From: Pleomorphomonas sp. NRK KF1
GTDB lineage: Bacteria; Pseudomonadota; Alphaproteobacteria; Rhizobiales; Pleomorphomonadaceae
Assembly: GCF_023721755.1 (NCBI RefSeq)
Contig: NZ_JAMDLH010000012.1
Span: 39,541 to 103,540, forward strand
DNA length: 64,000 nucleotides
Direction: 5' to 3'
The notes beneath the pieces were generated by a model. The model did not search any database and was not told the origin of the DNA. It saw only the letters and a program-made list of their open reading frames with translations. Of the stretch, positions 23,503 to 34,017 are shown in pieces. Within the stretch, counting starts at the first letter, position 1; every line of letters begins with the position of its first letter. The position numbers and the translations under genes are program-made.

Positions 23503-25755
23503 TCAGACGCGGATATCAATGCGGCCGTCGCCGTGCGGGCGATAGGCGCCGGGAACGATCGTCGCCCTGGCGTCTTCCTCGGTCCGGTTCCGGGCCAGGT
23601 TCTCAGCCTGGGCCTGACGGGCCTGCTGTTGTTGTTGCTGCTGCTGCTGTTGTTGTTCCTGGCGCGCGAAGGCGGCGCGGTCCTGCTGGTTGCCGTCCTG
23701 GCGCATCGACAGCGACACCGAACCGTCCTTCACCTCGAAGCCGGCGTCTCGCAGCGTCTGCTCGATGTGGCGCGTGTCGCGATGCAGCGCCTCGAAGGTG
23801 TCGCGGCGCTCGACGACGAGATGGGCTTTGGCGCTGCCGTCGGCGGAGAAATCCACTTTCACGTCGACCTTGCCGAGTTCGGCCGGGTCGAGACGGACGG
23901 AGAAGCTGGTTTCGCCGGCCTTGACGTGGCGGACGATGGTCGCCCCGACGTCGTGGAGCTTGACGGCGGCTTCGGTGGTCGCCGCGGCGGCGGTTTGGGC
24001 CGTGGCGGCGGTGGAGCTCGTCTGGCCGGTGGGCAGCGTAGCGGTCTGGGTGGTGTCGGACTGGCTGGCGCTGGCGCCAACGTCGCGCATGCGGTCGGCA
24101 AAGGCGCGGGCCGCGTTGGAGACGCCGCTCACCGTCTTGGTCTTGGCCAGCCCGTTGTCGGCGGCCTGATTGGGCGCTGCGCCCTTGTCGCTGGCCGTGG
24201 TGCGCTCGCCGGAGGATTCCTCCGTTTTGGTCGGCTTCTCCGGCGCGGTCTTGTCAGCGGCGGGCTTGACCCCGGCGGCCGCGGCGATGCCGGTCGTGGC
24301 CGCGACCTCGTCGATGGCGACATCGGCGGTCGAGGCGGCGGTGCCGGTGGCTGCCGGAGCATTATTGGGCGATACCGGCGGCGTCGGAGCGCGCGTCGTC
24401 GTGGCCGGCTGGACGCCGTCATCGGCGGGCGCGGCGTCGACATCGACGGTGCTCGCCTGGGGCGCCGCGGGCTTGTCGACGGTTGCGGTCGGCTTGGCGG
24501 TGGGAGCGGCTTCCGTTTGGGGCGCGGCATCGACGACCGACAGCTTGGGCGCGTCGGCGGCATCGTTGCTGGCCGGCTGCGGAGCGGCAGCAGCCTTCGG
24601 CACCTCGACGACCGGGGCGTCGGTCTTGTTCGCGGCCTGTTGCGGGGCGTTGTCGACGGCGGGCGACGACTTGGTGGTCTCGACGGTGGTGGCCGGCTTC
24701 TGCGTCGAGGTCATGTCGACGGTCGGCTTGAGGGTGTCGGCAGCCGGCTGCGCCGCGTTGGCATCGGCGGCCTGGGGCACGACCGGCGTCGGCTGTTCCG
24801 GCGCCTTGGCAGTGGTCGCGACGACGGGCGCGGCGGCGACGGTCACGGTCGCGTCGTCAGCCGCGGAGGAGATGGCCGGATCGGTCGGGATCGGTGCGGC
24901 AGGCGCGGTGGCAGACGAGACCGTCGCGGTCTGTGGCGCCGTGGCGGCGGCCGCCGCCTTGTCCATCGCGGCGGCCAGGGCCTTGGCGGCTTCGTTCATC
25001 GGCTTGGCGGGTGCGTCGGTTTCGACGGACGGGGCGGCGGTCGGCGCGGCCGTCTTCGCTTCCGTCTTGTCGCCGTCTGTCTCGGAGGTCTGCTTCGGCA
25101 GCGCCGCCGTTTCCGTCTCGCTGGTCGCTTCCTTGACGGCGTCGGCGAGGGCTTGCAGGAACTCTTCGCCGGCAGGGGAGGCGGCGGGCGCTTCGCCGGC
25201 CGGTTGGCTGGCGGCGGTCGGCGCGATGGCGGCGGTCTCGCCTTCTCCTGTGGTCTGCGCATCGGGCTGGGCCGACCAGAAGGTTGCCACTTCGAGAGGC
25301 GCGGCGATCGGCTGGGCCGGCGCGGCATCGGCGGTCGTGTTGGTGGCGCCGTCCTGGGTCTGGGCGGCATCGACATCCGTGCCGGCGGTATCGGCGGCGG
25401 CCTTGCGGATGGGCGCGGCGGTTTCGCTGCGGTTGGCGCGTCGCGCCGGCTTGGCGTCGGCTCGCTCGGAAGAGCTATCCGCCCGGTCGGCGCGATCGGT
25501 ACGATCGGCCCGGCGGCCGGGGCTGGCGTCGGCACGCCGGGAGCGCTCGGTCCGGTCCGTGCGATCGACCCGTTCGGGCCGCTGCTGCGCGCTGGCATCG
25601 CGGGTCGGCGGGGTGGAGGGCTCGCGGTCGGTCGCCTCGGCCACCATGTCGCGGAAGTCGTTGTCGACGCCCCGGGTGGCGGCTGTGCCGGCAGTGGTCG
25701 CCGCCACGGGCGGGGCGGGCTGGGGAAGCGGCTGGACGGGAGCGACAGTGGCCAT
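23503..25755 (-). CDS. fliK: Flagellar hook-length control protein FliK
   Basis: 750 residues. The first ~560 residues are low-complexity, rich in alanine, threonine, proline and charged repeats (RTDRTERSRRADASPGRRAD), as in the ruler part of FliK. The C-terminal Flg_hook domain (about 595-680) has SFSVRLDPAELGKVDVKVDFSADGSAKAHLVVER and LRDAGFEVKDGSVSLSM and switches export specificity once the hook reaches length. A run of 12 glutamines encoded by CAA/CAG codons (23623-23658) follows the domain. A sigma-54 site lies 46 bases upstream of the ATG. First gene of fliK-flgD. Confidence 0.9.
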   Translation of the reverse strand: MATVAPVQPLPQPAPPVAATTAGTAATRGVDNDFRDMVAEATDREPSTPPTRDASAQQRPERVDRTDRTERSRRADASPGRRADRTDRADRADSSSERADAKPARRANRSETAAPIRKAAADTAGTDVDAAQTQDGATNTTADAAPAQPIAAPLEVATFWSAQPDAQTTGEGETAAIAPTAASQPAGEAPAASPAGEEFLQALADAVKEATSETETAALPKQTSETDGDKTEAKTAAPTAAPSVETDAPAKPMNEAAKALAAAMDKAAAAATAPQTATVSSATAPAAPIPTDPAISSAADDATVTVAAAPVVATTAKAPEQPTPVVPQAADANAAQPAADTLKPTVDMTSTQKPATTVETTKSSPAVDNAPQQAANKTDAPVVEVPKAAAAPQPASNDAADAPKLSVVDAAPQTEAAPTAKPTATVDKPAAPQASTVDVDAAPADDGVQPATTTRAPTPPVSPNNAPAATGTAASTADVAIDEVAATTGIAAAAGVKPAADKTAPEKPTKTEESSGERTTASDKGAAPNQAADNGLAKTKTVSGVSNAARAFADRMRDVGASASQSDTTQTATLPTGQTSSTAATAQTAAAATTEAAVKLHDVGATIVRHVKAGETSFSVRLDPAELGKVDVKVDFSADGSAKAHLVVERRDTFEALHRDTRHIEQTLRDAGFEVKDGSVSLSMRQDGNQQDRAAFARQEQQQQQQQQQQQARQAQAENLARNRTEEDARATIVPGAYRPHGDGRIDIRV
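23623..23658 (-). repeat. CAA/CAG microsatellite inside fliK
   Basis: Twelve consecutive glutamine codons in blocks (CAA x3, CAG x4, CAA x3, CAG x2) form a short trinucleotide tract near the fliK 3' end. It could vary in length by slippage without shifting frame. Confidence 0.8.
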
Positions 25756-25800
25756 GAACGGATCCGTTACACGCGGGACAACTCGGTCTTCCTTCCCGTG

Positions 25801-25816
25801 TGCAAACCAAGGGCCA
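25801..25816 (-). promoter_or_regulatory. Sigma-54 promoter of fliK-flgD
   Basis: On the minus strand TGGCCC-N5-TTGCA matches the -24/-12 consensus TGGCAC-N5-TTGCA with one mismatch and exact GG-to-GC spacing. It lies 46 bases upstream of the fliK ATG. FlbD, encoded 8 kb away, is the expected activator. Confidence 0.65.
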
Positions 25817-26058
25817 AGTGTCGCGCGTTGAGGCTGTAGTGCAACCTGTTGAAATATTGTGATTTTCTACTACACCGCAGCGCCGGGTGGCTGGAGGGTG
25901 GGCCCGCCGGGCCGGCAAGCCTTGCCGCTACTCGGCAGAATTGACCCAGCCATGCCGGCGCGCCTCTGGAGCTTCGCGACCAAAGCAGCTATTAGGAACG
26001 AGTTGTGAGCGGAGCGGGTCGGCAGTGCCGAGCCCAGCCATTCCGCCGGAAAGACGCC

Positions 26059-27213
26059 ATGCTGAACTCGCTCGATCTCGAAGGCCGCCCTGAGGACACC
26101 CGTGTCGTCGTCGCCATGTCCGGCGGCGTCGATTCATCCGTCGTGGCCGGACTTTTGAAACGCGAGGGCTACGACGTCGTCGGCGTGACGCTGCAACTCT
26201 ACGATCACGGCGAAGCCGTCCATCGCAAGGGCGCCTGCTGTGCCGGCCAGGACATCCACGACGCCCGCGACGTGGCGGCGCGCCTCGGCATTCCGCACTA
26301 TGTGCTCGACTACGAGAGCCGGTTCCGCGAGGCGGTGATCGACCGCTTCGCCGAGAGCTACATCGCTGGTGAGACGCCGGTGCCCTGCGTCGCCTGCAAC
26401 CAGACGGTCAAGTTCTCCGACCTCCTGGACACGGCACGCAACCTCGGGGCACAGGCGCTGGCCACCGGCCACTACGTGCGCTCGCGCCTGGTGGACGGGC
26501 ATCGCGCCATGTATCGCCCGGTCGATCTCGACCGCGACCAGAGCTACTTCCTGTTCGCCACCACGCAGGACCAGCTCGACTTCCTGCGCTTTCCGCTCGG
26601 CGGCCTCACCAAGCCGGAAACGCGGGCGGTGGCCCGCGACCTCGGCCTGGAGATCGCCGACAAGCACGACAGTCAGGACATCTGCTTCGTACCGCAGGGC
26701 AAGTATGCCGACGTCATCGAGAAGCTGAAGCCGGAAGCGGCGGCGGCCGGCGACATCGTGCACGTCGACGGCCGGGTGCTCGGCCGGCATGCCGGCATCA
26801 TCCACTTCACCGTCGGCCAGCGAAAGGGTCTCGGCGTCGCCACCGGCGAGCCGCTGTTCGTCGTTCGCCTCGATGCGGCGCGCCGGCAGGTGGTGGTAGG
26901 CCCCCGCGAGGCGCTGATCACCCATCGGCTGACCCTGCGCGATCTCAACTGGATCGGTGGCACGTCGCTCGACGCCGAGGCCGACAGCGGCCGCACCGTG
27001 TTCGCCAAGGTGCGCTCGTCGCGGCCGCCGCAGGCGGCGATGCTCGTCCGCCAGGACGGCAGGGTCGGCGTGGAACTCCTCGACGGCGAGCAGGGCATCG
27101 CGCCCGGCCAGGCCTGCGTGCTCTACGATGCTCCCGGCGACGAGGCGCGCGTGCTGGGCGGCGGCTTCATCGAGGCCACCGCGTCGCTGCACAGGTCGCT
27201 CGCGGCGGAGTAG
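26059..27213 (+). CDS. mnmA: tRNA-specific 2-thiouridylase MnmA
   Basis: 384 residues from ATG 26059 (GGAAAG seven bases upstream); the open frame from 26005 adds 18 residues that are not family-like. PP-loop ATP-binding motif SGGVDSS (21-27); the catalytic cysteine pair is C113 (in [10 protein letters not shown]) and C209 (in DSQDICFVP); tRNA-contact segment GHYVR and C-terminal beta-barrel domains follow. It puts sulfur on C2 of wobble uridine 34 of tRNA-Lys, -Glu and -Gln, using ATP and a sulfur-relay donor. It is a single gene ending before a short hairpin shared with the convergent chemoreceptor gene. Confidence 0.95.
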   Translation: MLNSLDLEGRPEDTRVVVAMSGGVDSSVVAGLLKREGYDVVGVTLQLYDHGEAVHRKGACCAGQDIHDARDVAARLGIPHYVLDYESRFREAVIDRFAESYIAGETPVPCVACNQTVKFSDLLDTARNLGAQALATGHYVRSRLVDGHRAMYRPVDLDRDQSYFLFATTQDQLDFLRFPLGGLTKPETRAVARDLGLEIADKHDSQDICFVPQGKYADVIEKLKPEAAAAGDIVHVDGRVLGRHAGIIHFTVGQRKGLGVATGEPLFVVRLDAARRQVVVGPREALITHRLTLRDLNWIGGTSLDAEADSGRTVFAKVRSSRPPQAAMLVRQDGRVGVELLDGEQGIAPGQACVLYDAPGDEARVLGGGFIEATASLHRSLAAE

Positions 27214-27219
27214 GAGGAG

Positions 27220-27235
27220 GGGGCTTTGTAGCCCC
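27220..27235. terminator. Hairpin between mnmA and the convergent chemoreceptor gene
   Basis: GGGGCT (27220-27225), loop TTGT, AGCCCC (27230-27235), with partial extension by flanking purine and pyrimidine runs; lies in the 31-base gap between the two stops. Confidence 0.5.
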
Positions 27236-27244
27236 GCCCTCTTG

Positions 27245-29290
27245 TCAGGCGGTCTTGCGAACGCTGTCGATGAAGCCGGCCACCGTCGCCCTGAGATCCT
27301 GGGTGTGATCGGACAGGCTGACGGCCACCTGCTGCACCTTGCGGGCGGTTCCGCCGGTCGCCGTCGCCGAACTGGCGACCGCCGAGACGTTCTGCGACAC
27401 TTCCCGCGTGCCGGCTGACGCTTCGTGGATATTGGTGGCGATCTCGCGCGTGGCGCTGCCCTGCTGCTCGACCGAGGTCTGGATGCTGCGCGAGATGCGG
27501 TTCATTTCCTGAATGGTGGTGGAAATCGCCTGGATCGCGTCCACCGTCGAGGCGGTCACCGACTGGACCGACTGGATCTGGACGGCGATCTCGCCGGTGG
27601 CCCTGGCCGTCTGGTCGGCGAGCTGCTTGACCTCGGCGGCGACCACCGCGAAGCCCTTGCCCGCCTCGCCGGCGCGCGCCGCCTCGATGGTGGCGTTGAG
27701 CGCCAGGAGATTGGTCTGTTCGGCGATGGCGTTGATGAGCTGGACCACTTCGCTGATGCGCTGGGCGGCGCCCGCGAGGGCATCGACGCGGCTGTTGGCG
27801 TCGGTCGCCTGGCCGACCGCCTGCGAGGCGATCTCGGCCGACTGCATGATCTGGCGGCCGATTTCGTCGACGGAGGTGTTCAGCTCCTCGGCGGCCGAGG
27901 CGACGGCGCCGACGTTGGCGGAGGCCTGCTCGGAGGCGGACGCCACCGCCGCGCTCTTCATGCTGGTGTCGTCGGCCCCCTGGGTCAGAGTGTCCGAGGC
28001 CTTGTTCAACTCCTCGACCAGGCTGAGGACGCGATCGGTCAGGCTGGTGACGTCGTGATCGAAGCGCTGGGAGGCGCTGCGAATGGTTTCGGCCCGCTCG
28101 ATCTGCTCGCGTTGCTGGATCTCCTGCTGCTCGGCCAGCGTCTCGGCCTGCTGCGCCTTGTCCCGGAAGACTTCCAGGGCCTTGTTGATGGCGCCGATCT
28201 CGTCGTGGCGGTTGGTGTCGGGGATGGCGACGTCATAGCGGCGCTCGATGAGGGCGTTGACGCTGGCCAGCGTCTGGACCAGCGGGCGCCTCACCACGAC
28301 GCGCGTCGAGAACAGGATCGCCGCCAGCGCCGCGGCCAGCACCAGCAGGCCGCTGAGCATGGTTTCGAACACGCTGGCGTAGACCGGGTCGACGAACACG
28401 GCGCGCGGCACTTCGATGACGGCGGCCCAGGTCGTGTTCATGCCCGGCGCGGAGAAGGGATAGACGATGCGGGTCGAGCCGTCATCGAAGCCGGAGACGG
28501 TGCGCATCTTGCCGTCGGCGAGCGCGGCCTTGACGTCGGCCTCGCCCACGCCGGCGTAAGGCTTCATCAGCGCCTCGGCATCCGGCGGCACCAGCCAGTT
28601 GCCGGCGTTGGAGATGAGCATCACCCGGCCGCCCTCGAAGGGACGCATCTCACTGAGGCTCGCTGCGAGCTTGTCGAGCTTGATGTCGACGCCGGCCAGG
28701 CCGACGATCTTGCCGTCGAGGCGCATAGGAACGGTGATCGAGGTGATCAGATCCTTCTGCTCGGACTGATAGGGCTCGGAGATCAGGCTCTTGCCGACGG
28801 CGAGCGGGGCGGCGTACCAGCCGGCCTTCGGGTCGACCGTGAAGGTCGAGAAGGACAACTCGCCCGAGGTCGACTTGGTCCAGTAAGGCGTGAAGAGGCC
28901 GGCGTCGTTGGCGCCGTCGGTTCCCTTGAAGAGTTCTCCCGCCGGGCGGTCGGCGAGGTCGCACATCCAGGCGCCGAAGATGTCGGGGAAGGCCGAGGGC
29001 ACCGCCTTGATCATCTCGATGACGTCGGCGCGTTGCGTGCCGCGCTTGACGGCGAGGCCTGACAGCGAGGCCGTCAGGGTGGTGCCAGCCGAAACGGCCT
29101 CGGTGATCTGGTTTTCCGCGCTGCGGGCGATGCTGGCCGCCTTCTCCGTGGCCAGCGCCATGATGTCTGCCTCGGCCATCTTGGCCGAGTTCCAGGCCGT
29201 CACCGCGACGGATAGCACGATGCTAAGGCCGACTGTGGCTCCCGTGGTCAGGAGGAGGCGGGTGGAAAGACTGCCCTCGGTGCGCATCAC
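27245..29290 (-). CDS. Methyl-accepting chemotaxis protein with dCache-type sensor
   Basis: 681 residues. The N-terminal membrane helix ([22 protein letters not shown]) and a second one near residue 315 ([17 protein letters not shown]) enclose a periplasmic dCache-like domain ([63 protein letters not shown]). A HAMP domain and a cytoplasmic signalling domain with the hairpin tip [40 protein letters not shown] follow. It senses an extracellular ligand, probably an amino or organic acid, and controls CheA. No CheR-binding pentapeptide is seen at the end. Confidence 0.93.
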   Translation of the reverse strand: MMRTEGSLSTRLLLTTGATVGLSIVLSVAVTAWNSAKMAEADIMALATEKAASIARSAENQITEAVSAGTTLTASLSGLAVKRGTQRADVIEMIKAVPSAFPDIFGAWMCDLADRPAGELFKGTDGANDAGLFTPYWTKSTSGELSFSTFTVDPKAGWYAAPLAVGKSLISEPYQSEQKDLITSITVPMRLDGKIVGLAGVDIKLDKLAASLSEMRPFEGGRVMLISNAGNWLVPPDAEALMKPYAGVGEADVKAALADGKMRTVSGFDDGSTRIVYPFSAPGMNTTWAAVIEVPRAVFVDPVYASVFETMLSGLLVLAAALAAILFSTRVVVRRPLVQTLASVNALIERRYDVAIPDTNRHDEIGAINKALEVFRDKAQQAETLAEQQEIQQREQIERAETIRSASQRFDHDVTSLTDRVLSLVEELNKASDTLTQGADDTSMKSAAVASASEQASANVGAVASAAEELNTSVDEIGRQIMQSAEIASQAVGQATDANSRVDALAGAAQRISEVVQLINAIAEQTNLLALNATIEAARAGEAGKGFAVVAAEVKQLADQTARATGEIAVQIQSVQSVTASTVDAIQAISTTIQEMNRISRSIQTSVEQQGSATREIATNIHEASAGTREVSQNVSAVASSATATGGTARKVQQVAVSLSDHTQDLRATVAGFIDSVRKTA

Positions 29291-29525
29291 GGATCTCCAA
29301 TTGGAAGTGCGCGATTGTAGGGCTTGCCAAGTTGAGTAATTGTAAACAACGTAAACTATGAATATTGGATGACGCTCGTGCTGGTAGTAAGCGAGTTGTT
29401 CCTGAAACCTATATTTTAGGTGAATCTACTCTTCCAAATTTTAGGTCGGCGGCCGAACTATCAATGGAGCAATGCCGACCGCGAAAACCGGAGAGGGGCT
29501 TTCGCGGTCGCGAGGGGCGGTCGGA

Positions 29526-30572
<1,047 letters not shown>

Positions 30573-30636
30573 TGTGTCGCTCCCTCGCTCGTCTCCGGCG
30601 GTTATAGAACCAGAGAAGAGCGAGGGGCAACAAAGC

Positions 30637-32124
30637 TTAGCGGCCGTCGCGCTGGCCGCGCCCTTCGGGGCGGCGCTTCATGCCTTCACGGCCGCCGGCC
30701 AGGAAGCCGACGCGGCCGAGGGTCTCCTCGGCGGCTCCGGTGTCGCGGTGGCTGGGACGCTGCGATGCCTTGGACTGGCCCGGCTTGCCATGGGCGGCAT
30801 GCGAGGGCTTGGCGGCGCCGGGCTGGCGAGCCTTGGCGGCGGGCATGGCGTCGCGCCGCTGCTGCTCGGCCGAAACTGCCGGCGGGGCAGGGCGACGATT
30901 GTTGCGCGGGTTGCCGGACCGATTGCCCGGCTGCGGGCGCTTGCCGGACGGACGCTCGCCGCGCTCCGCCGTGTCGGCCCGCTCGGCGACCGAGATGGTG
31001 CCGCGACGATCCTCGGCCGGGATCTTCTGGCGGGTGACCTTCTCGATGTCCTTGAGGTAGGGACGCTCGTCGTCGGCGCAGAAGGAGATGGCGACGCCGG
31101 AAGCGCCGGCGCGCGCCGTGCGGCCAATGCGGTGGACGTAGCTTTCCGGGATGTTCGGCAGATCGAAGTTGATGACGTGGCTGACGCCGGTGACGTCGAT
31201 GCCGCGGGCGGCGATGTCGGTGGCGACGAGGATCTGCGTCGTGCCGGCCTTGAAGGCGGCGAGCGCCTTCTCGCGCTGGGCCTGGCTCTTGTTGCCGTGG
31301 ATGGCGGCGGCGTCGACGCCATCCTGACCGAGCTGGCGGACGACGCGGTCGGCGCCGTGCTTGGTGCGGGTGAAGATCAGGGCGCGCTCGGGCTTCTCGG
31401 CGACGATCACGTCAAGCAGCAGCCGGCGCTTGGCGGCGGTCTCGACGTGGATCACCCGCTGCTCGACGCGCTCGACGGTGGTGGCGGCCGGCGCCACCGA
31501 CACGGTTATCGGGTTGAACAGCAGTTCGCCGGCCAGCTGGCCGATTTCCTTCGGCATGGTGGCCGAGAAGAACAGGCTCTGCCGCGCCTTGGGCAGGTGC
31601 TTGACGATGCGGCGCACAGGCTGGACGAAGCCCATGTCGAGCATCTGGTCGGCTTCGTCGAGCACGAAGATCTCGGTCGTCTCAAGCGAGACCATGCCGG
31701 CGGCCATGTGGTCCATCAGGCGGCCGGGGGTGGCGACGAGGATGTCGACGCCGCGCTTCAGCCGGTCTTCCTGCGGACGATGGCCGACGCCGCCAAACAC
31801 CACGGCGATCGACATGTGGTTCATGTAGCGCGAATAGAGCTTGAAGCTCTCGGCGATCTGGGTGGCGAGCTCCCGGGTCGGCGACAGGATGAGGGCGCGG
31901 ACGCGGCGCGGGGCGGCCGGCTTGCCCGGCGCCAGGCGCTGCAGGATGGGGAGAGCGAAAGCGGCGGTCTTGCCGGTGCCGGTCTGGGCGATGCCGAGGA
32001 GGTCGCGACCTTTCAGAAGGTCGGGGATCGCCTGGGTCTGAATGGGGGTGGGGGTCTCGTAGCCCGCGTCGACAAGGGCGCGGTTCAGCGTGTCGGCGAG
32101 GCCGAAATCGGAAAAGGATGTCAA
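30637..32124 (-). CDS. DEAD-box ATP-dependent RNA helicase, RhlE-like
   Basis: 495 residues starting at TTG 32124 (MTSFSDFGLADTLNRAL), which matches the usual N-terminus of the family; no ATG or GTG exists near that point. Q-motif GYETPTPIQTQAIP, Walker A AQTGTGKT (46-53), PTRELATQI, DEAD in VLDEADQMLDMGF, SAT in FFSATMP, and the C-terminal HRIGRTARAG. A basic, glycine- and arginine-rich tail of about 130 residues (RPSGKRPQPGNRSGNPRNNRRP) should bind RNA. The open frame extends to 32238 but that part is not conserved-looking. Likely role: RNA remodelling in ribosome assembly, decay or cold response. Confidence 0.88.
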   Translation of the reverse strand: MTSFSDFGLADTLNRALVDAGYETPTPIQTQAIPDLLKGRDLLGIAQTGTGKTAAFALPILQRLAPGKPAAPRRVRALILSPTRELATQIAESFKLYSRYMNHMSIAVVFGGVGHRPQEDRLKRGVDILVATPGRLMDHMAAGMVSLETTEIFVLDEADQMLDMGFVQPVRRIVKHLPKARQSLFFSATMPKEIGQLAGELLFNPITVSVAPAATTVERVEQRVIHVETAAKRRLLLDVIVAEKPERALIFTRTKHGADRVVRQLGQDGVDAAAIHGNKSQAQREKALAAFKAGTTQILVATDIAARGIDVTGVSHVINFDLPNIPESYVHRIGRTARAGASGVAISFCADDERPYLKDIEKVTRQKIPAEDRRGTISVAERADTAERGERPSGKRPQPGNRSGNPRNNRRPAPPAVSAEQQRRDAMPAAKARQPGAAKPSHAAHGKPGQSKASQRPSHRDTGAAEETLGRVGFLAGGREGMKRRPEGRGQRDGR

Positions 32125-32406
32125 AGGGAAAACTGCTTTCAAACCATGCGTCACCGCCGGCGGGAGGAGCCGGTGGCGTTCGCGGGGAGCAACCGGCCCC
32201 GCGTGATCGGGCCAATTATCGGGAGGAGGAACGGCCAAGGATCGAAACCGATCCGCTCACGCGGCCGTAATAAGGGGCAGCTTGCCGCCCGTTGGGTCTT
32301 CACATGAGGCCTGGGGGCCAAGAAGTCAAGGTGAGTGAGGACATGCGAGCCATGCGGGGGAGGGGGATGGCTCGGCTTTTGCTCCCAGCGGGCTGGCTTT
32401 GCGTGC
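32125..32406. other. Intergenic region between the helicase and toxin-antitoxin genes
   Basis: About 280 bases between divergent transcription units, with no coding sequence I can support. The left half would be the leader of the helicase mRNA and has G/C-rich inverted segments, but no clear regulator site. Confidence 0.4.
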
Positions 32407-32460
32407 TTGCAGGCGATGCATTCTCGCACTATGTTAGACAAAATAGAAAATTGTTAAACA
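32407..32460 (+). promoter_or_regulatory. Promoter and operator of the PIN toxin-antitoxin operon
   Basis: TTGCAG (32407-32412), 17 bases, TATGTT (32430-32435) form a good sigma-70 promoter. Two direct repeats, TGTTAGACA (32432-32440) and TGTTAAACA (32452-32460), start exactly 20 bp apart. The second is a perfect 9-bp palindrome. The first overlaps the -10, as expected for an autorepressing antitoxin. Confidence 0.6.
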
Positions 32461-32471
32461 TTGAGGCGGCG

Positions 32472-32798
32472 ATGAAGACGCGTATCGAGAAGCAGGCTGG
32501 CAACCGGCATTCGTCCAAACGCCGTATGGGGGCCGCCGTCGATCCCGATGTCTCGCTCCGCGTTCACTCGGTCCTGAAGGCGGCGGATCAGGCTGGGATG
32601 CTGGGGGAAAAGAGCCATCGCATCGGCGGACGGATCAGCCCGGCGCTGGTCGAACAGGCCAAGAAGCAGACGGGGATCGAAGCGGACTCCGAGTTGATCG
32701 AGTTCGCGCTGGCGTCCATCGCGCTCGACGATCATTTCGGCCGCGTTCTGCGTGAGCTCGAAGGCACCGTCTCGCCGGATGTGAAACTGGGCTACTGA
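32472..32798 (+). CDS. Antitoxin-like protein preceding a PIN-domain toxin
   Basis: 108 residues from ATG 32472 with GAGG five bases upstream; the frame is open back to 32292 but lacks a start with a good site. The N-terminal third is basic (KTRIEKQAGNRHSSKRR). The C-terminal half (RIGGRISPALVEQAKKQTGIEADSELIEFALASIALDDHFG) looks like a ribbon-helix-helix type segment seen in antitoxins that pair with PIN toxins. It ends one base before the toxin start. Proposed role: bind and neutralise the toxin and repress the shared promoter. Exact family not recognised. Confidence 0.7.
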   Translation: MKTRIEKQAGNRHSSKRRMGAAVDPDVSLRVHSVLKAADQAGMLGEKSHRIGGRISPALVEQAKKQTGIEADSELIEFALASIALDDHFGRVLRELEGTVSPDVKLGY

Positions 32799-32799
32799 C

Positions 32800-33369
32800 G
32801 TGGCCGACTTCGATTTCGATGCCGCCGTGCGCTGGGCGCGCTTCGACCCCGAACGGGCGCTGGCGCGACGAAGCGATGCGAACCTGCCTTTTCTTGCCGA
32901 AGAGCCGGAGGCTGGGTCGGAAGTTCTTCTCGACACCTGCGTCTATATCGACAGCCTGCAGGGCAGGGCGCCCGAAGCGCTGCTCACCCTTCTGGATATC
33001 AGAAAGACCAACCACTCCACGGTGGCGATCCAGGAGCTGATGCACACCATCGGAGTTCTCGACCCCGGTCACTCGCAAACAAAGGCGGTCATACGGCAGA
33101 TCGGCATCGTCCTTCGGGCCATGCGACCCCACAGGATCTTCACGCCCGATGCGGACCTCCTGGGGCGGGCGGCGCTTCTCTCTGGAATGCTCTGTCGCCT
33201 TCAGGGATACGACAAGGATGCTCGCTTGCGCGCCCTTCAGGACTGCACCCTGTTCCTGCAGTCGATCAAGCTGGGCCTTACCGTGGTGACGGGCAACATC
33301 AAGGATTTCGACTACCTGCTCCAGCTCATTCCGTCCGGGCGGGTGCTGTTTTACCGGAAGCGGGGCTGA
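32800..33369 (+). CDS. PIN-domain ribonuclease toxin
   Basis: 189 residues from GTG 32800, directly after the antitoxin stop. PIN fold with the acidic residues needed for Mg-dependent RNA cleavage: D45 (EVLLDTCVYID), E79 (TVAIQELMH), D148 (RALQDCTLF) and D169, with N166 (VTGNIKDFDYL). It carries a 40-residue N-terminal extension and is longer than classical VapC proteins (about 130 residues), so it is a VapC-like subgroup. Translation is presumably coupled to the antitoxin. Likely target is tRNA or rRNA, as for other PIN toxins; not shown here. Confidence 0.82.
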   Translation: MADFDFDAAVRWARFDPERALARRSDANLPFLAEEPEAGSEVLLDTCVYIDSLQGRAPEALLTLLDIRKTNHSTVAIQELMHTIGVLDPGHSQTKAVIRQIGIVLRAMRPHRIFTPDADLLGRAALLSGMLCRLQGYDKDARLRALQDCTLFLQSIKLGLTVVTGNIKDFDYLLQLIPSGRVLFYRKRG

Positions 33370-33378
33370 GCGGGGGCA

Positions 33379-33837
33379 TCACCCCTCCGCCTCGCCGACG
33401 GCGCAGCCCGTCTCGCCGAGGCGGTCGCGCATGGCCAGGAGGCGCTCGCGCAGGTCGGCGATCTCGGCCAGTTCGGCGCCCATGGCGCAGCCGAGCTCGA
33501 TCGGTATTCCCGCAGCTTTGTCCGACAGGGCACGTCCATCGTCGGTGAGGTGGACGATCACCTGTCGCTCGTCCGCCTTGCCGCGCCGGCGAGACACGTA
33601 GCCGATCGTCTCCAGACGCTTGAGGAGCGGCGTCAGCGTGCCGGAATCGAGCTTCAGGCGTTCGCCGATCTCCTTCACCGTCTGGCCGTCAGCCTCCCAC
33701 AAGACCAGCATGACAAGATATTGCGGGTAGGTAAGGCCGAGCGGCTCCAGGAGCGGCCGATAGGCCCGGTTGAGGGCGTGCGTGAAGGAGTAGGCGGCAA
33801 AGCAGAGCTGGTCGGAGAGCTTGGGGGCGTTGGTCAT
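33379..33837 (-). CDS. ohrR: MarR-family organic-hydroperoxide repressor OhrR
   Basis: 152 residues from ATG 33837 ([10 protein letters not shown]). [41 protein letters not shown] is the OhrR signature, and C12 in QLCF is the peroxide-sensing cysteine. The winged helix-turn-helix ([46 protein letters not shown]) follows. It is divergent from ohr with a perfect palindrome between them. Oxidation of C12 by lipid or organic peroxides should release the DNA and induce ohr. The upstream open frame to 33915 is not conserved-looking. Confidence 0.93.
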   Translation of the reverse strand: MTNAPKLSDQLCFAAYSFTHALNRAYRPLLEPLGLTYPQYLVMLVLWEADGQTVKEIGERLKLDSGTLTPLLKRLETIGYVSRRRGKADERQVIVHLTDDGRALSDKAAGIPIELGCAMGAELAEIADLRERLLAMRDRLGETGCAVGEAEG

Positions 33838-33965
33838 GTCGATCCGGATGGAACCTTTTGCCTCGCTCGGCGTTTTCGGGCTGTCACGGGGCTCAATATA
33901 AGGCGGAGATCGCATTTCCCCAGCGGAAAACGCCTGTGATCACGAGAATGTGAATTGCTCGAAAT

Positions 33966-33983
33966 TTAATTGCGCGCAATTAA
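33966..33983. promoter_or_regulatory. OhrR operator
   Basis: TTAATTGCGCGCAATTAA is a perfect 18-bp palindrome midway between ohrR and ohr. OhrR operators in other bacteria are AATTG/CAATT-type palindromes, so one site can control both genes. Confidence 0.75.
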
Positions 33984-34017
33984 TATGGGCATCGGAACAC
34001 AAACAGGCGAGGAAGCC

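Noticed and set aside
23533..25839. A 768-codon open frame opposite fliK
   Set aside because: Glycine/arginine-rich shadow; the fliK frame has the conserved C-terminal domain, ribosome-binding site and sigma-54 promoter.
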